From Steroidobacteraceae bacterium (GTDB lineage: Bacteria > Pseudomonadota > Gammaproteobacteria > Steroidobacterales > Steroidobacteraceae): a stretch of 64,000 nucleotides of DNA. Made by a program: the position numbers and the translations under genes. Each line of letters starts with the position of its first letter. Within the stretch, counting starts at the first letter, position 1. This document shows, piece after piece, positions 24,646 to 32,800 of this stretch. Where the stretch lies: assembly GCA_041395505.1 (NCBI GenBank), contig JAWLAG010000001.1, positions 1,054,001-1,118,000 of the forward strand, in the 5' to 3' direction. Below the pieces are notes generated by a model that ran no database searches, had not been told where the DNA came from, and saw only the letters and a program-made list of their open reading frames with translations.

Positions 24646-25662
24646 CTAGCGACCGTATGCAACTGCGGCGCGTATCGCCGCCGCGATGCGATCGGGGCCC
24701 GGCACATAGGCGCGCTCGAGCGAGGGCGCGAATGGCACAGGCGAGTGCGGCGCCGTAACCTGCTGCACCGGTGCCTTGAGCGCATCGAAGGCCCTGCTCG
24801 CCGCCATGCCGGCAATGTCCGACGCGATGCTGCAGCGCGGATTCGATTCATCGACCACGATGAGCCGGCCAGTATTCTCCAGGCTCTCGATGATCGTGTC
24901 CTCGTCAAGCGGCGAAGTCGTGCGCGGATCGATCAGATCGCAGGTGATGCCGTCCTTGGCGAGCCCGTCGATGGCTTTTTCCGCGAATGGCACCATGCGT
25001 GCGAGTGCCACGACGGTGGCATGCTCGCCTTCGCGCAGCAGGTTCGCCTCGCCAAAGGCTATCGTGTACGGCTCCTCCGGAACCTCTGCCTTGCGTGGGT
25101 AGAGCGCCTTGTGTTCGAAGAATACGACCGGGTCATCATCGCGCAGCGCCTGGATCATCAGTCCTTTGGCGTCGTATGCGTTCGAAGGTATGACAACCTT
25201 GAGCCCGGGAACACTGGTCAACATCGAATAGATGGTTTGTGAGTGTTGCGCGCCCATGTTCATGCCAGCGCCCATGGCCGCTCGCAGTACGACCGGGCAG
25301 CGGCTCTTGCCGCCGAACATGTAGCGAAACTTGGCGATCTGATTGTAGATCTGGTCCATGCATACGCCGACGAAATCCGCAAACATGAGCTCCGCCACCG
25401 GTCGCAGCCCGGCGAGTGCCGCGCCGCCAGCGGCGCCGATGATCGCGGATTCGGAAATCGGCGTGTCGATGACCCGGCCCTCGCCGAAACGCGGCAGCAG
25501 GCCCTTTGTGACACCGAATATTCCTCCCGATGCCTCGCGTTCGCCGGATGTGCCGCCGGCCCCGCCCGACACGTCCTCGCCCAGCACGATGATCCGCGGG
25601 TCACGTTCCATTTCCTGATGCAATGCCTGGTTGATTGCATCGCGCATTGATAACTGTGGCAT
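24646..25662 (-). CDS. 2-oxoacid (or acetoin) dehydrogenase E1 component, beta subunit
   Basis: A 338-residue transketolase-like beta subunit. SMRDAINQALHQEMERDPRI and VLGEDVSGGAGG form the usual N-terminus, TPISESAIIGAAGGAALAG the conserved centre, and the C-domain contains LIDPRTTSPLDEDTI. It pairs with the alpha subunit encoded just upstream (23-base gap). The length and the GEDV-GG(A/T)SG region resemble acetoin dehydrogenase AcoB as much as pyruvate/branched-chain E1beta. Which oxoacid is used cannot be told from sequence. Confidence 0.92.
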   Translation of the reverse strand: MPQLSMRDAINQALHQEMERDPRIIVLGEDVSGGAGGTSGEREASGGIFGVTKGLLPRFGEGRVIDTPISESAIIGAAGGAALAGLRPVAELMFADFVGVCMDQIYNQIAKFRYMFGGKSRCPVVLRAAMGAGMNMGAQHSQTIYSMLTSVPGLKVVIPSNAYDAKGLMIQALRDDDPVVFFEHKALYPRKAEVPEEPYTIAFGEANLLREGEHATVVALARMVPFAEKAIDGLAKDGITCDLIDPRTTSPLDEDTIIESLENTGRLIVVDESNPRCSIASDIAGMAASRAFDALKAPVQQVTAPHSPVPFAPSLERAYVPGPDRIAAAIRAAVAYGR

Positions 25663-25685
25663 GTTCGACTTCGCTCGGATAAGGA

Positions 25686-26666
25686 TCAGTAGCTGATGTA
25701 TACGTCCTGGGTGATCTCGCTCGCAGGCGGCGGCGAATCAGCCTTGGCGGCGGTCACCGCTGCGTCGATCGTGGCAAGCACCTCGGCATCGATTGCGTCC
25801 AGATCGGCAACACCGACGAGTTTGTTCGTCACGCATTGCTCACGAAAGCGCTTCAGGCAGTCCATGGTCTCGCGCAGTCTTGCGACTTCGCCCTTGGCGC
25901 GATAATTCTGGGGGTCGCCTTCGAAATGGCCGAAATAGCGTGTGATCGTCGCTTCGATACTGCTAGGTCCGTCGCCGCGACGGGCACGTTCGGTGGCGGT
26001 TCGCATCGCTGCATGTACGGCGAAGAAGTCCGCCCCGTCCACTTTCTCGGCAGGCATGCCGAAGGCAGCGCAGCGCCCCGCGATGTCCCCTGAGCCCACT
26101 GCATAATCGACGCCGGTGTGCTCGCTGTAGCCGTTGTTCTCGAAAACGAATATGGCCGGAACCTTGAGTACGACGGCAAGATTCATGGCTTCGAAGACCG
26201 TGCCCTGGTTGCAGCTGCCGTCGCCGCCAAAAGCGACACTGACCTGGCCCTTGTCGGCGAGTTTGCAGGCAATGGCAGCGCCGACCGCCAGCGGCGGGCC
26301 GCCGCCGACGATGGCATTTGCGCCAAGCATTCCCTTGGTGACGTCGGCGATGTGCATCGAGCCGCCCTTGCCCTTGCACAGTCCGCCGGCCCGACCGTAG
26401 ATTTCCTTCATCATGCCGTCGATATCGCAGCCCTTTGCGATGCAGTGGCCGTGGCCGCGGTGCGTGCTCACGATGTAATCGAGGTCGGTCAGGTTGTGAC
26501 AGACACCGGTTGCAACGGCCTCCTGGCCTGCATAAAGATGGGTGAACCCTGGTATCTCGCCGGTGGCGATCTCGGTGTGCAGCCGCTCCTCGAATTCGCG
26601 GATGAGTTTCATGTCGCGATAGGCGCGGAGCAATTGCTCGCGGTTCAATGGCATGGTGTTCGTCAT
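25686..26666 (-). CDS. 2-oxoacid (or acetoin) dehydrogenase E1 component, alpha subunit
   Basis: A 326-residue ThDP-binding alpha subunit. The ThDP/Mg motif runs from FGGDGSCNQGTVFEAMNLAV to FVFENNGYSEHT, with GDG and NN intact. GKGGSMHIADVTKGMLGANA is the strongly conserved E1alpha motif. The protein resembles AcoA. It lies 4 bases after the Rieske oxygenase stop on the same strand, so oxygenase and dehydrogenase complex are probably co-transcribed. This suggests the oxygenase pathway ends in a 2-oxoacid or acetoin-like intermediate. Confidence 0.93.
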   Translation of the reverse strand: MTNTMPLNREQLLRAYRDMKLIREFEERLHTEIATGEIPGFTHLYAGQEAVATGVCHNLTDLDYIVSTHRGHGHCIAKGCDIDGMMKEIYGRAGGLCKGKGGSMHIADVTKGMLGANAIVGGGPPLAVGAAIACKLADKGQVSVAFGGDGSCNQGTVFEAMNLAVVLKVPAIFVFENNGYSEHTGVDYAVGSGDIAGRCAAFGMPAEKVDGADFFAVHAAMRTATERARRGDGPSSIEATITRYFGHFEGDPQNYRAKGEVARLRETMDCLKRFREQCVTNKLVGVADLDAIDAEVLATIDAAVTAAKADSPPPASEITQDVYISY

Positions 26667-26670
26667 GGTT

Positions 26671-28068
26671 CTAGAGTGCTCCCGGTGGCTTCTTGCCAGG
26701 ACCGTAGATGTAGTCGTCGATCACCTTGTGAAAATGGCGGATCCGGGTTTCCTGCCGGCCGATCCACAGCCCCTTGAATCCGCGTGAATGCATGCCGAGC
26801 TGAACGCCCGGAAGGTTTTCCGCATCCTGGTCGAGCACGAGGCCTATTGACTTGTCGCCGTGGCGGAAATGCTGGTGGCGCACGCGCGGCCGAATTTCAT
26901 CGGGATCATCGAGTTCGGACAGGTTCTGCTCGATCTCGAATGTCCAGATGTCGTAGTACATCTTGTCCGGATCGCTGGCGTGCGGGCGCTGGCGAAACAC
27001 CCAGAAATCGTCCGCGTGCACATTGAGCGACAGGTTCGGAAAGATCATGTAGTGATAATCGTCCGTGAGCTGATCGTCATTCAGCTGCGAGTAGTCCTTG
27101 CCCTTGCTGGCGGCCCCGGCACGCATATGGCGTTGTACATCCTGGCGGATGTCTGCAATCCGGCCTTCATATTCGGCAGGGTCCATATTGGCTGCTTTCA
27201 TCAGCACCTTGATCGGATCGGGAATCGTCGGCGGCACGCGCACGCGCGGCGACAGCAATCCAAACGGAATGAGATAGCGGTTATGCCGCTCGTAGCAGTC
27301 GATCTGGACATCCAGATCGTGCAGGTACCATAGCAGCTGCGGGTGTATGCCCTGCACGTGGTAGGTCTCGTTGAACGCATCGACCGAGGTCTTCCAGTTG
27401 CAGTCCCACTCGACGGTGATGTTGCGGGTCTGGATCATTTTCTCGAAGCGATAGGGCTCGAGGTGCTCAACCAGCGGCTCGAGGTACTGCCGCAGCGGCG
27501 GCGGGTTTTCGTTCATCGTGTACCAGATGAATCCCGCCCAGATTTCGCAGCCAACCTCCGTCAGGGCATGCCGCGGTTTGCCCTGCGGGAAAGTATCAAT
27601 GTCGGGAATGCGATGATAGCTGCCATCGAGATTGTACTCCCAGTGATGGTAGCGGCATTTGAAGGTCAGTGATTCCTCTGCGGTGCCGATACCGCAGTCG
27701 CGCAGCCGGTTGCCGCGATGCTGACACACATTGTAGAAGGCGCGCACGGTGCCGTCCTTCTGCCTCACGATGAGGATCGACTCCGGCCCGATCTCCGTTA
27801 CGAGGTAATCGCCGGGCTCAGGTATGTCGCAGGCGCGGCCGCCGAGCAACCATACTTTGGTCCAGATCTTCTGCCACTCGAGCTCCATGAATTCGCGCGA
27901 TGTGTAGCGGCGCGGGTCGATGACATCCCAGTCGAAATCGGGTCCGGGAGATTTATCGGTCGGTGTGCCGCCCGGCAACGGCGTACCGCGCGGAACCGGT
28001 GCATAGGTCGGCGCTCGCGAACGCAGCATGAACCCCTCGTCCGGGGCTGGTTTGCGATCGCGCGTCAT
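26671..28068 (-). CDS. Rieske non-haem iron oxygenase, alpha subunit
   Basis: A 465-residue ring-hydroxylating-type oxygenase. The Rieske cluster ligands are in VCQHRGNRL and FKCRYHHWEYN. The mononuclear iron is bound by the two His of VDAFNETYHVQGIHP and probably the Asp of LVLDQDAENLPGVQ. I start at the ATG at 28068, which overlaps the ThuA-like gene by ATGA; further upstream frame is shadow. No beta subunit is adjacent, so it may be an alpha-only (alpha3) enzyme. A reductase is also missing. The [2Fe-2S] ferredoxin across the divergent promoter (29846) is the likely electron donor. The substrate is unknown. Confidence 0.93.
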   Translation of the reverse strand: MTRDRKPAPDEGFMLRSRAPTYAPVPRGTPLPGGTPTDKSPGPDFDWDVIDPRRYTSREFMELEWQKIWTKVWLLGGRACDIPEPGDYLVTEIGPESILIVRQKDGTVRAFYNVCQHRGNRLRDCGIGTAEESLTFKCRYHHWEYNLDGSYHRIPDIDTFPQGKPRHALTEVGCEIWAGFIWYTMNENPPPLRQYLEPLVEHLEPYRFEKMIQTRNITVEWDCNWKTSVDAFNETYHVQGIHPQLLWYLHDLDVQIDCYERHNRYLIPFGLLSPRVRVPPTIPDPIKVLMKAANMDPAEYEGRIADIRQDVQRHMRAGAASKGKDYSQLNDDQLTDDYHYMIFPNLSLNVHADDFWVFRQRPHASDPDKMYYDIWTFEIEQNLSELDDPDEIRPRVRHQHFRHGDKSIGLVLDQDAENLPGVQLGMHSRGFKGLWIGRQETRIRHFHKVIDDYIYGPGKKPPGAL

Positions 28069-28826
28069 GAAGCCTCCGTGGCGTGGTCGATGCGGGCGGC
28101 CCAGCGGATGCCACGGCGGAGTATTCGGTAGAAAACCGGCAGTTTCCAGCTGCCGCGCTCGACGGTCGGGTAGTTCTCGATCAGCGGCTGCATGTCGTAG
28201 CGTCCGCGGCAGTGGCCAAGCGTGCAATAGAGGATTTCACCCGATCCGACGCGTCGTCGATAGAGCACGAGCTGGCGTTTGCCGCCACGCCAGTCGCGCT
28301 CGACGAAGCCTTCGGCAACGCCGTCAAAGCGGGTGTGCAGCAGGGCATGGTTATCGCCGTGGTATTCGCACAGGTAGAGCTCGTCGTCGGCGTCGAAGGC
28401 TTCGAGGTCGGCTACCAGCGGGTCGTCAGGATCGGAAATTTCAACCCTGTAGGGCGAAATGGCCGGGTGTGCGATGAACTGGCTGCCGAGCATCTGCATG
28501 AATCCTGGCGCCGTTCGCGGCGCGTCCCAGGCCTTGTGCTCGCGCGACCATTTCAGCACAGAGTTCGTTCCATGCAATGCGAGCCAGCGGCCACCTGTCT
28601 CGAGGAACGCGCGCAACGCAGCTTCGCCAGCCTCGTCGGGCAGCACATTGCAGGTGTAGGTCACGAGACAGTTGCTGGCACGGATGGCGGCGGCATTGCT
28701 GAAATCTTCCGCAACCCTGACGCGAATCTGCTCGTGTTCGGCAAGCAGCTTCAAAAGCTCGAGGCGGGCGAAATCCATGTCATGGTATTTGCCCCCGCAG
28801 ACCAACAGGACATCGATGCGGGCCAT
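28065..28826 (-). CDS. ThuA-like domain protein
   Basis: A 253-residue glutamine-amidotransferase-like protein of the ThuA (trehalose utilisation) family. LLVCGGKYHDMDFARLELLK opens the fold, LETGGRWLALHGTNS is the central conserved element, and ILYCTLGHCRGRYD matches the YYTLGHxxxY motif near the end. ThuA proteins occur in sugar catabolism, but their chemistry is poorly defined. The gene sits between the SDR (6-base gap) and the Rieske oxygenase (ATGA overlap), so it is part of the same pathway. Confidence 0.85.
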   Translation of the reverse strand: MARIDVLLVCGGKYHDMDFARLELLKLLAEHEQIRVRVAEDFSNAAAIRASNCLVTYTCNVLPDEAGEAALRAFLETGGRWLALHGTNSVLKWSREHKAWDAPRTAPGFMQMLGSQFIAHPAISPYRVEISDPDDPLVADLEAFDADDELYLCEYHGDNHALLHTRFDGVAEGFVERDWRGGKRQLVLYRRRVGSGEILYCTLGHCRGRYDMQPLIENYPTVERGSWKLPVFYRILRRGIRWAARIDHATEAS

Positions 28827-28832
28827 GCCAGG

Positions 28833-29594
28833 CTACAGCTGCACCCGCTTCGTAAAGCCGTTGTCGGCGACCACATTGGCGCCGTTCATGAGGCTCGCCG
28901 CCGGGCTTGCGACGAACGCAATCACCTTGGCAATTTCGGGCAAGGATCCAAGGCGCCGGTTCGGCATCTGCTTGATGGCCCAATCGTAGAATTTCGGTTG
29001 CGTGCCTTTGATCATCTCCCATGCGCCGTCTTCGAAATAGATTGGCCCGGGCGAGACGGAGTTGACGCGAATGTTGTCGCGGCCAACGAATTGGCCCAGT
29101 TGCTTGCCATATACGATCAGTGCACCCTTGAGTGCGTTGTACGCCATCGGGCCGCCGAATGTTTCGACGGCATTGGTCGATCCGATGATGACTATCGATC
29201 CGCCACCCGCCTTCTTCATGTGCGGGATGACGATTTCACAACCACGCACGGTATGCAGCACATCGATTTCAAAATTGCGGTGCCAGTTCTTCTCGCTGTC
29301 CATGCCGGCACCGCCACTGACCCCGGCAATGAAAATGTCGCAGCCGCCCAGTTCTTCGATCAATTTCTCGAGCCAGGCCTTGTAGGAGTCGCCGTCGCGC
29401 ACGTTGACAGGCGCTCCGACCGCAGTCAGTCCCTTGGCACGCAGTTCGCGCACGGCCGCTTCCACCGTCTCCGGCGTGCGCGCGCCGATGCCGACTTCGG
29501 CGCCTTCCGCGGCGAGCAGCTCGACGACAGCCCGACCGATACCCTTGGTGGCCCCCGTGACGATGGCTTTCTTGCCTCGCAGTCCAAGATCCAT
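28833..29594 (-). CDS. Short-chain dehydrogenase/reductase (SDR)
   Basis: A 253-residue classical SDR. TGATKGIGRAVVELLAAEGA is the glycine-rich NAD(P) motif, a Ser lies in the strand VIIGSTNA, and the Tyr-Lys pair appears as MAYNALKGAL, so the YxxxK-type active site is present (Y-N-A-L-K). It oxidises an alcohol or reduces a ketone in the cytosol. It is the first gene of the minus-strand Rieske operon, facing the 251-bp control region. After a dioxygenase such an enzyme may act as a diol dehydrogenase, which is inference. Confidence 0.9.
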   Translation of the reverse strand: MDLGLRGKKAIVTGATKGIGRAVVELLAAEGAEVGIGARTPETVEAAVRELRAKGLTAVGAPVNVRDGDSYKAWLEKLIEELGGCDIFIAGVSGGAGMDSEKNWHRNFEIDVLHTVRGCEIVIPHMKKAGGGSIVIIGSTNAVETFGGPMAYNALKGALIVYGKQLGQFVGRDNIRVNSVSPGPIYFEDGAWEMIKGTQPKFYDWAIKQMPNRRLGSLPEIAKVIAFVASPAASLMNGANVVADNGFTKRVQL

Positions 29595-29752
29595 TGCTGT
29601 CGTTCCTCGCTGAAAGACGGGTTATTCAATGCGCCGCTGCCGGAATTTGACCGTCATCCGCCCGGCTGGCACTGGATTACTCGCGGCAACCTCGGCAGAC
29701 TAGCGCGCCCGGTGCCACAGCTGGAATTATATGTTTGGGCGGCAACCGGAAC

Positions 29753-29770
29753 AAACAGTCATGACTGTTT
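29753..29770. promoter_or_regulatory. Perfect 18-bp palindrome in the Rieske/ferredoxin divergent control region
   Basis: AAACAGTCATGACTGTTT is fully self-complementary. It lies 158 bases upstream of the SDR start and 75 bases upstream of the ferredoxin ATG. A regulator such as the nearby TetR protein is a candidate to bind it. The half AAACAGTCA also occurs upstream of the TonB-OmpA fusion at 3012. Confidence 0.6.
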
Positions 29771-29778
29771 TTTTGTGA

Positions 29779-29795
29779 GACAATGATGGATTGTC
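29779..29795. promoter_or_regulatory. Second inverted repeat in the same control region
   Basis: GACAAT and ATTGTC flank a 5-base centre, starting 8 bases after the 18-bp palindrome. TTGTCA at 29791-29796 overlaps its right arm and could be a -35 for the ferredoxin gene, with a weak -10 near 29813. Repressor binding here would block transcription. Confidence 0.5.
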
Positions 29796-29845
29796 AGGAT
29801 CCGAAAATTCTTTAGTAACCTATTGAAAAATAACAGGAATTATTG

Positions 29846-30160
29846 ATGGCTCTGTTGCGTGTAGTTGATCGTGATGGCATCGAGCACGAGGTCGATGGCA
29901 AGTCAGGATTGAAGTTGATGGAAACATTGCGCGAGCTCGACTACGGGGTCGCGGCGATCTGCGGCGGCATGTGCTCCTGCGCAACCTGCCATGTCTACAT
30001 CGATTCCGAATGGCTCGAACGTTTGCCGACCCCCATGTCGGACGAGGCGGAGCTGATTGCCGAGTTGGCCGAAAAGCGTGATAACTCGCGGCTGTCCTGC
30101 CAGGTGGAATTCACCGACGAGCTCGCTGGCATGCGCGTGACGATCGCGCCGGACGAATAA
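29846..30160 (+). CDS. [2Fe-2S] ferredoxin, adrenodoxin/putidaredoxin type
   Basis: A 104-residue ferredoxin. The four cluster cysteines follow the vertebrate/bacterial adrenodoxin spacing: C39-x5-C45-x2-C48 and C85. It would carry electrons in the cytosol to an oxygenase or P450. The ATG at 29846 has AGGA 7 bases upstream. Divergent placement from the operon containing the Rieske oxygenase, which lacks its own carrier, makes it the likely donor. The TetR gene follows after 17 bases. Confidence 0.93.
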   Translation: MALLRVVDRDGIEHEVDGKSGLKLMETLRELDYGVAAICGGMCSCATCHVYIDSEWLERLPTPMSDEAELIAELAEKRDNSRLSCQVEFTDELAGMRVTIAPDE

Positions 30161-30177
30161 CACCCGCCCGATCCCGC

Positions 30178-30846
30178 ATGCCGCGCCGACCGCAAGCTGT
30201 CAAACCGATCGCCGCCGAGAGTGCTGCAGAGCTTGGCTGGCAGGCGCAGAAAAGCGCCAGTACGCGCCGTCAGATTCTCGAAGCGGCGATCAAGTGTTTC
30301 GCTGACCTCGGCTACGCGCGCTCGACGACGACCGTTGTCGCTGCCAAGGCGGCCGTGTCCCGCGGCGCGATGCTGCATCACTTTCCATCCAAGCGCGACA
30401 TGGTCACTGCGGCGGTCGAACACCTGCATGCCAAGCGTCTGCGCGCTTTTCGCAAAGCCATGTCATCGACGCCGCCCGATGGCGATCAGGTGCGCCAGGG
30501 CGTGATCGGATACTGGCAGCACGTCAAGCACCCACTGTTCGTCGCCTTCTTCGAGCTGGCGGTCGCAGCCCGCACGGATCGCGAATTGGCGCAGATACTG
30601 CGCCCTGTGCAGGAGGCGTTCGAAGCCGAATGGCGGCGCACCGCCCTCGATCTGTTTCCACTCTGGCGCGGCAAGGGCGAGAAATTCGAAATCGGCTTCA
30701 ACCTGAGCCGTTACCTGCTGGAAGGCATGGCGATCAGTTTTCTGACCCACAAGGAAACCGAAGCCGACCAGAAAATGCTGCAATACCTGGAGACGCGCCT
30801 CAAGGATCTCTTGCAGCCTGACAGCAAACCGGAGGGCCATGAATGA
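30178..30846 (+). CDS. TetR-family transcriptional regulator
   Basis: A 222-residue regulator with an N-terminal helix-turn-helix (RRQILEAAIKCFADLGYARS then VVAAKAAVSRGAMLHHFPSK, about residues 35-80). The C-terminal helical domain binds an unknown ligand. Members near acyl-CoA genes often sense acyl-CoAs. Lying between the ferredoxin and the enoyl-CoA hydratase (ATGA overlap), it probably controls this divergon through the palindromes at 29753-29795. Confidence 0.92.
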   Translation: MPRRPQAVKPIAAESAAELGWQAQKSASTRRQILEAAIKCFADLGYARSTTTVVAAKAAVSRGAMLHHFPSKRDMVTAAVEHLHAKRLRAFRKAMSSTPPDGDQVRQGVIGYWQHVKHPLFVAFFELAVAARTDRELAQILRPVQEAFEAEWRRTALDLFPLWRGKGEKFEIGFNLSRYLLEGMAISFLTHKETEADQKMLQYLETRLKDLLQPDSKPEGHE

Positions 30847-31625
30847 GCACATCCCCACCCGTACTCGTCTCGAAGCAGGAGCAGGTCGCGGTCATCACCC
30901 TCAACCGCCCCGACAATGCCAACACCCTCGACATTCCTACCGGCCGGGCTCTGCTCGAAGCGGCAATCGACTGCGAGCGCGATACGGCGGTGCGTGCCAT
31001 CGTCCTGACCGGCGCAGGCAAGAACTTCTGTTTCGGTGGCGACTTGCGTGGGATGGTCGCGGCAGGATCGTCGCGCGAAGGTTATCTGCGCGAGCTTACC
31101 TCCTACCTGCATGGCGCCATATCGCATTTCGTGCGGATGGACGCCCCTGTGATCGCTGCCATCAACGGTACGGCCGCCGGGGCGGGGATCGGCCTAGCCT
31201 TGATGGCGGATCTTGCAATCGCAGCGCAGAGCGCGAAATTCTCGCTGGCCTATACTGGCGTTGCGCTCACACCCGATGGCAGTACGTCGTTCTTCCTGCC
31301 GCGTATGGTCGGACCCCGCCGGGCGGCGGAATTGATTCTCACCAATCGCAATCTGAGCGCGCAGGAGGCCTGCGACTGGGGCATGATCAACCAGGTGGTT
31401 GCGACTGACAAAGTCCTCGACGAGGCGAAGGCCCTTGCCACGCGGCTCGCCGCCGGTCCGATTCGTGCCTATGGCAAGTCGAAACGCCTGCTCGCGGCCT
31501 CGAGTGGCGCGCTCGAGGCGCACATGGCCCTCGAAAGCCAGATGATAGCGCGCCAGGCGTCAACGTCTGAAGGTCACGAAGGCATCGGCGCGTTCCTCGA
31601 GAAGCGCCAGCCGAAATTCAACTAG
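30843..31625 (+). CDS. Enoyl-CoA hydratase/isomerase family protein
   Basis: A 260-residue crotonase-fold protein. The oxyanion-hole segments are FCFGGDLRGM and GTAAGAGIGLALMADLAIAA; the second catalytic Glu position reads GVALTPDGS, with Asp/Pro in the region where hydratases usually carry Glu, as in isomerase-like members. The C-terminal trimerisation helix is present. The reaction could be hydration, isomerisation or ring opening of an acyl-CoA. It is third in the ferredoxin-TetR operon. Confidence 0.9.
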   Translation: MSTSPPVLVSKQEQVAVITLNRPDNANTLDIPTGRALLEAAIDCERDTAVRAIVLTGAGKNFCFGGDLRGMVAAGSSREGYLRELTSYLHGAISHFVRMDAPVIAAINGTAAGAGIGLALMADLAIAAQSAKFSLAYTGVALTPDGSTSFFLPRMVGPRRAAELILTNRNLSAQEACDWGMINQVVATDKVLDEAKALATRLAAGPIRAYGKSKRLLAASSGALEAHMALESQMIARQASTSEGHEGIGAFLEKRQPKFN

Positions 31626-31640
31626 GGGAGCGCTGCCGAG

Positions 31641-32054
31641 GTGGCCGTGCGCTGGTTGTCTCTCCTGCTGATCGCTGCCGCCATGGCAGCCGTGCTGCGC
31701 ATTTTCTTCAACCTGCGGCGTCTGCGCAATCAACCCACGGATGACTGGGACAGCCGGCAGATCGCCCGGTTGAAAGCCGCAGGCGCCGATCCGTTCTCGA
31801 GCCACGACTGCGATTTTTTCTTCGCGTTGCCGGATGCCGAATCAGCGGCTGCCGTCGAGGCGCATCTGCGCGCAATGGGCTATGAGGTCGACACGCGCGA
31901 ATTGGATGGCGATGACGGTCATCGCTACAGCGTCCATGCAAAGCTGGCCGTGCGTCTGCAGCGCGATGAAATGCAGGAGCGTTCGAAGTCGTTTCGCGAG
32001 CTCGCCGAGCGTCACGGCGGGCGCTATGACGGCTGGGCCGCTGCCGGGCGCTAG
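31641..32054 (+). CDS. Membrane-anchored RraB-domain protein
   Basis: A 137-residue protein with one N-terminal hydrophobic helix (about 3-22, RWLSLLLIAAAMAAVLRIFF) followed by a domain resembling RraB, the regulator of ribonuclease E: WDSRQIARLKAAGADP, then DFFFALPDAESAAAVEAHL. E. coli RraB is soluble, so the anchor is a variation. It may place the domain near the membrane-bound degradosome or serve another purpose. The start is a GTG. The stop overlaps that of gpmA by three bases on opposite strands. Confidence 0.75.
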   Translation: MAVRWLSLLLIAAAMAAVLRIFFNLRRLRNQPTDDWDSRQIARLKAAGADPFSSHDCDFFFALPDAESAAAVEAHLRAMGYEVDTRELDGDDGHRYSVHAKLAVRLQRDEMQERSKSFRELAERHGGRYDGWAAAGR

Positions 32055-32800
32055 CCGCGCGACGTCTGCTGGCGCACCGCTTCTGCCGCGCGAGCGACGG
32101 CCTCGGCGTCGCCGAGGTAGCGGCTTGCTGTCGGGCGCAAACCGTCGTCCAATTGGTACAGCAGGGGCGCTCCGGTCGGGATATTGAGCTCCACGATCTG
32201 TGCTTCGGAAACGTTGTCCAGCATCTTGACCATGGCGCGCAGCGAGTTGCCATGGGCTACGACCAGCACATTGCGTCCCGCGCCGAGCGCCGGCGCCAAC
32301 GTCCGCTCCCAGTATGGCTTGACGCGCGCGAGCGTGTCCTTGAGTGATTCGGTCGCCGGCAATTCGTTCGCTGTCAGGCCGGCATAACGCTCATCGAAGC
32401 GCGGATGGCGACGGTCATCCAGTGCAAGAGGTGGTGGCGCGATATCGTAGCTGCGTCGCCAGATCTTCACTTGTGCCTCGCCGTGCTGCGCCACGGTTTC
32501 GGCCTTGTTCAAGCCCTGCAATGCGCCATAGTGACGTTCATTGAGCCGCCAGCTGCGCTCGACCGGCACCCACATGCGATCCATGGCATCGAGCATGATC
32601 CACAGTGTGCGTATCGCGCGCTTGAGAGTGGAGGTGAAGGCCAGATCGACCTTGAGCTGCTCGGCGAGCAGGAGCTGTCCCGCCTGGCGCGCTTCCTCGC
32701 GACCCTGCTCGGTAAGATCCACGTCCGTCCAGCCGGTGAACAGATTCTCGAGATTCCAGGTGCTCTGCCCGTGTCGCACCAAAATGAGCTTGCCAGTCAA
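32051..32800 (-). CDS. gpmA: 2,3-bisphosphoglycerate-dependent phosphoglycerate mutase
   Basis: A 249-residue glycolytic enzyme interconverting 2- and 3-phosphoglycerate. LILVRHGQSTWNLENLFTGW contains the phosphorylated His, ERHYGALQGLNKAE the acid/substrate region, and VVAHGNSLRAMVK the second His. The length is typical of dPGM. It overlaps the upstream glycosyltransferase by ATGA, an unusual neighbour for gpmA. Confidence 0.96.
   Translation of the reverse strand: MTGKLILVRHGQSTWNLENLFTGWTDVDLTEQGREEARQAGQLLLAEQLKVDLAFTSTLKRAIRTLWIMLDAMDRMWVPVERSWRLNERHYGALQGLNKAETVAQHGEAQVKIWRRSYDIAPPPLALDDRRHPRFDERYAGLTANELPATESLKDTLARVKPYWERTLAPALGAGRNVLVVAHGNSLRAMVKMLDNVSEAQIVELNIPTGAPLLYQLDDGLRPTASRYLGDAEAVARAAEAVRQQTSRG

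Noticed and set aside
24636..24908. Upstream extension of the E2 frame
   Set aside because: It overlaps the E1beta C-terminal coding region; the lipoyl domain starts right after the ATG at 24635.
28083..29786. A 567-residue open frame on the plus strand, antisense to the ThuA-like and SDR genes
   Set aside because: It mirrors the reading frames of two well-supported genes, has no recognisable domain, and such long antisense frames are expected in GC-rich DNA.
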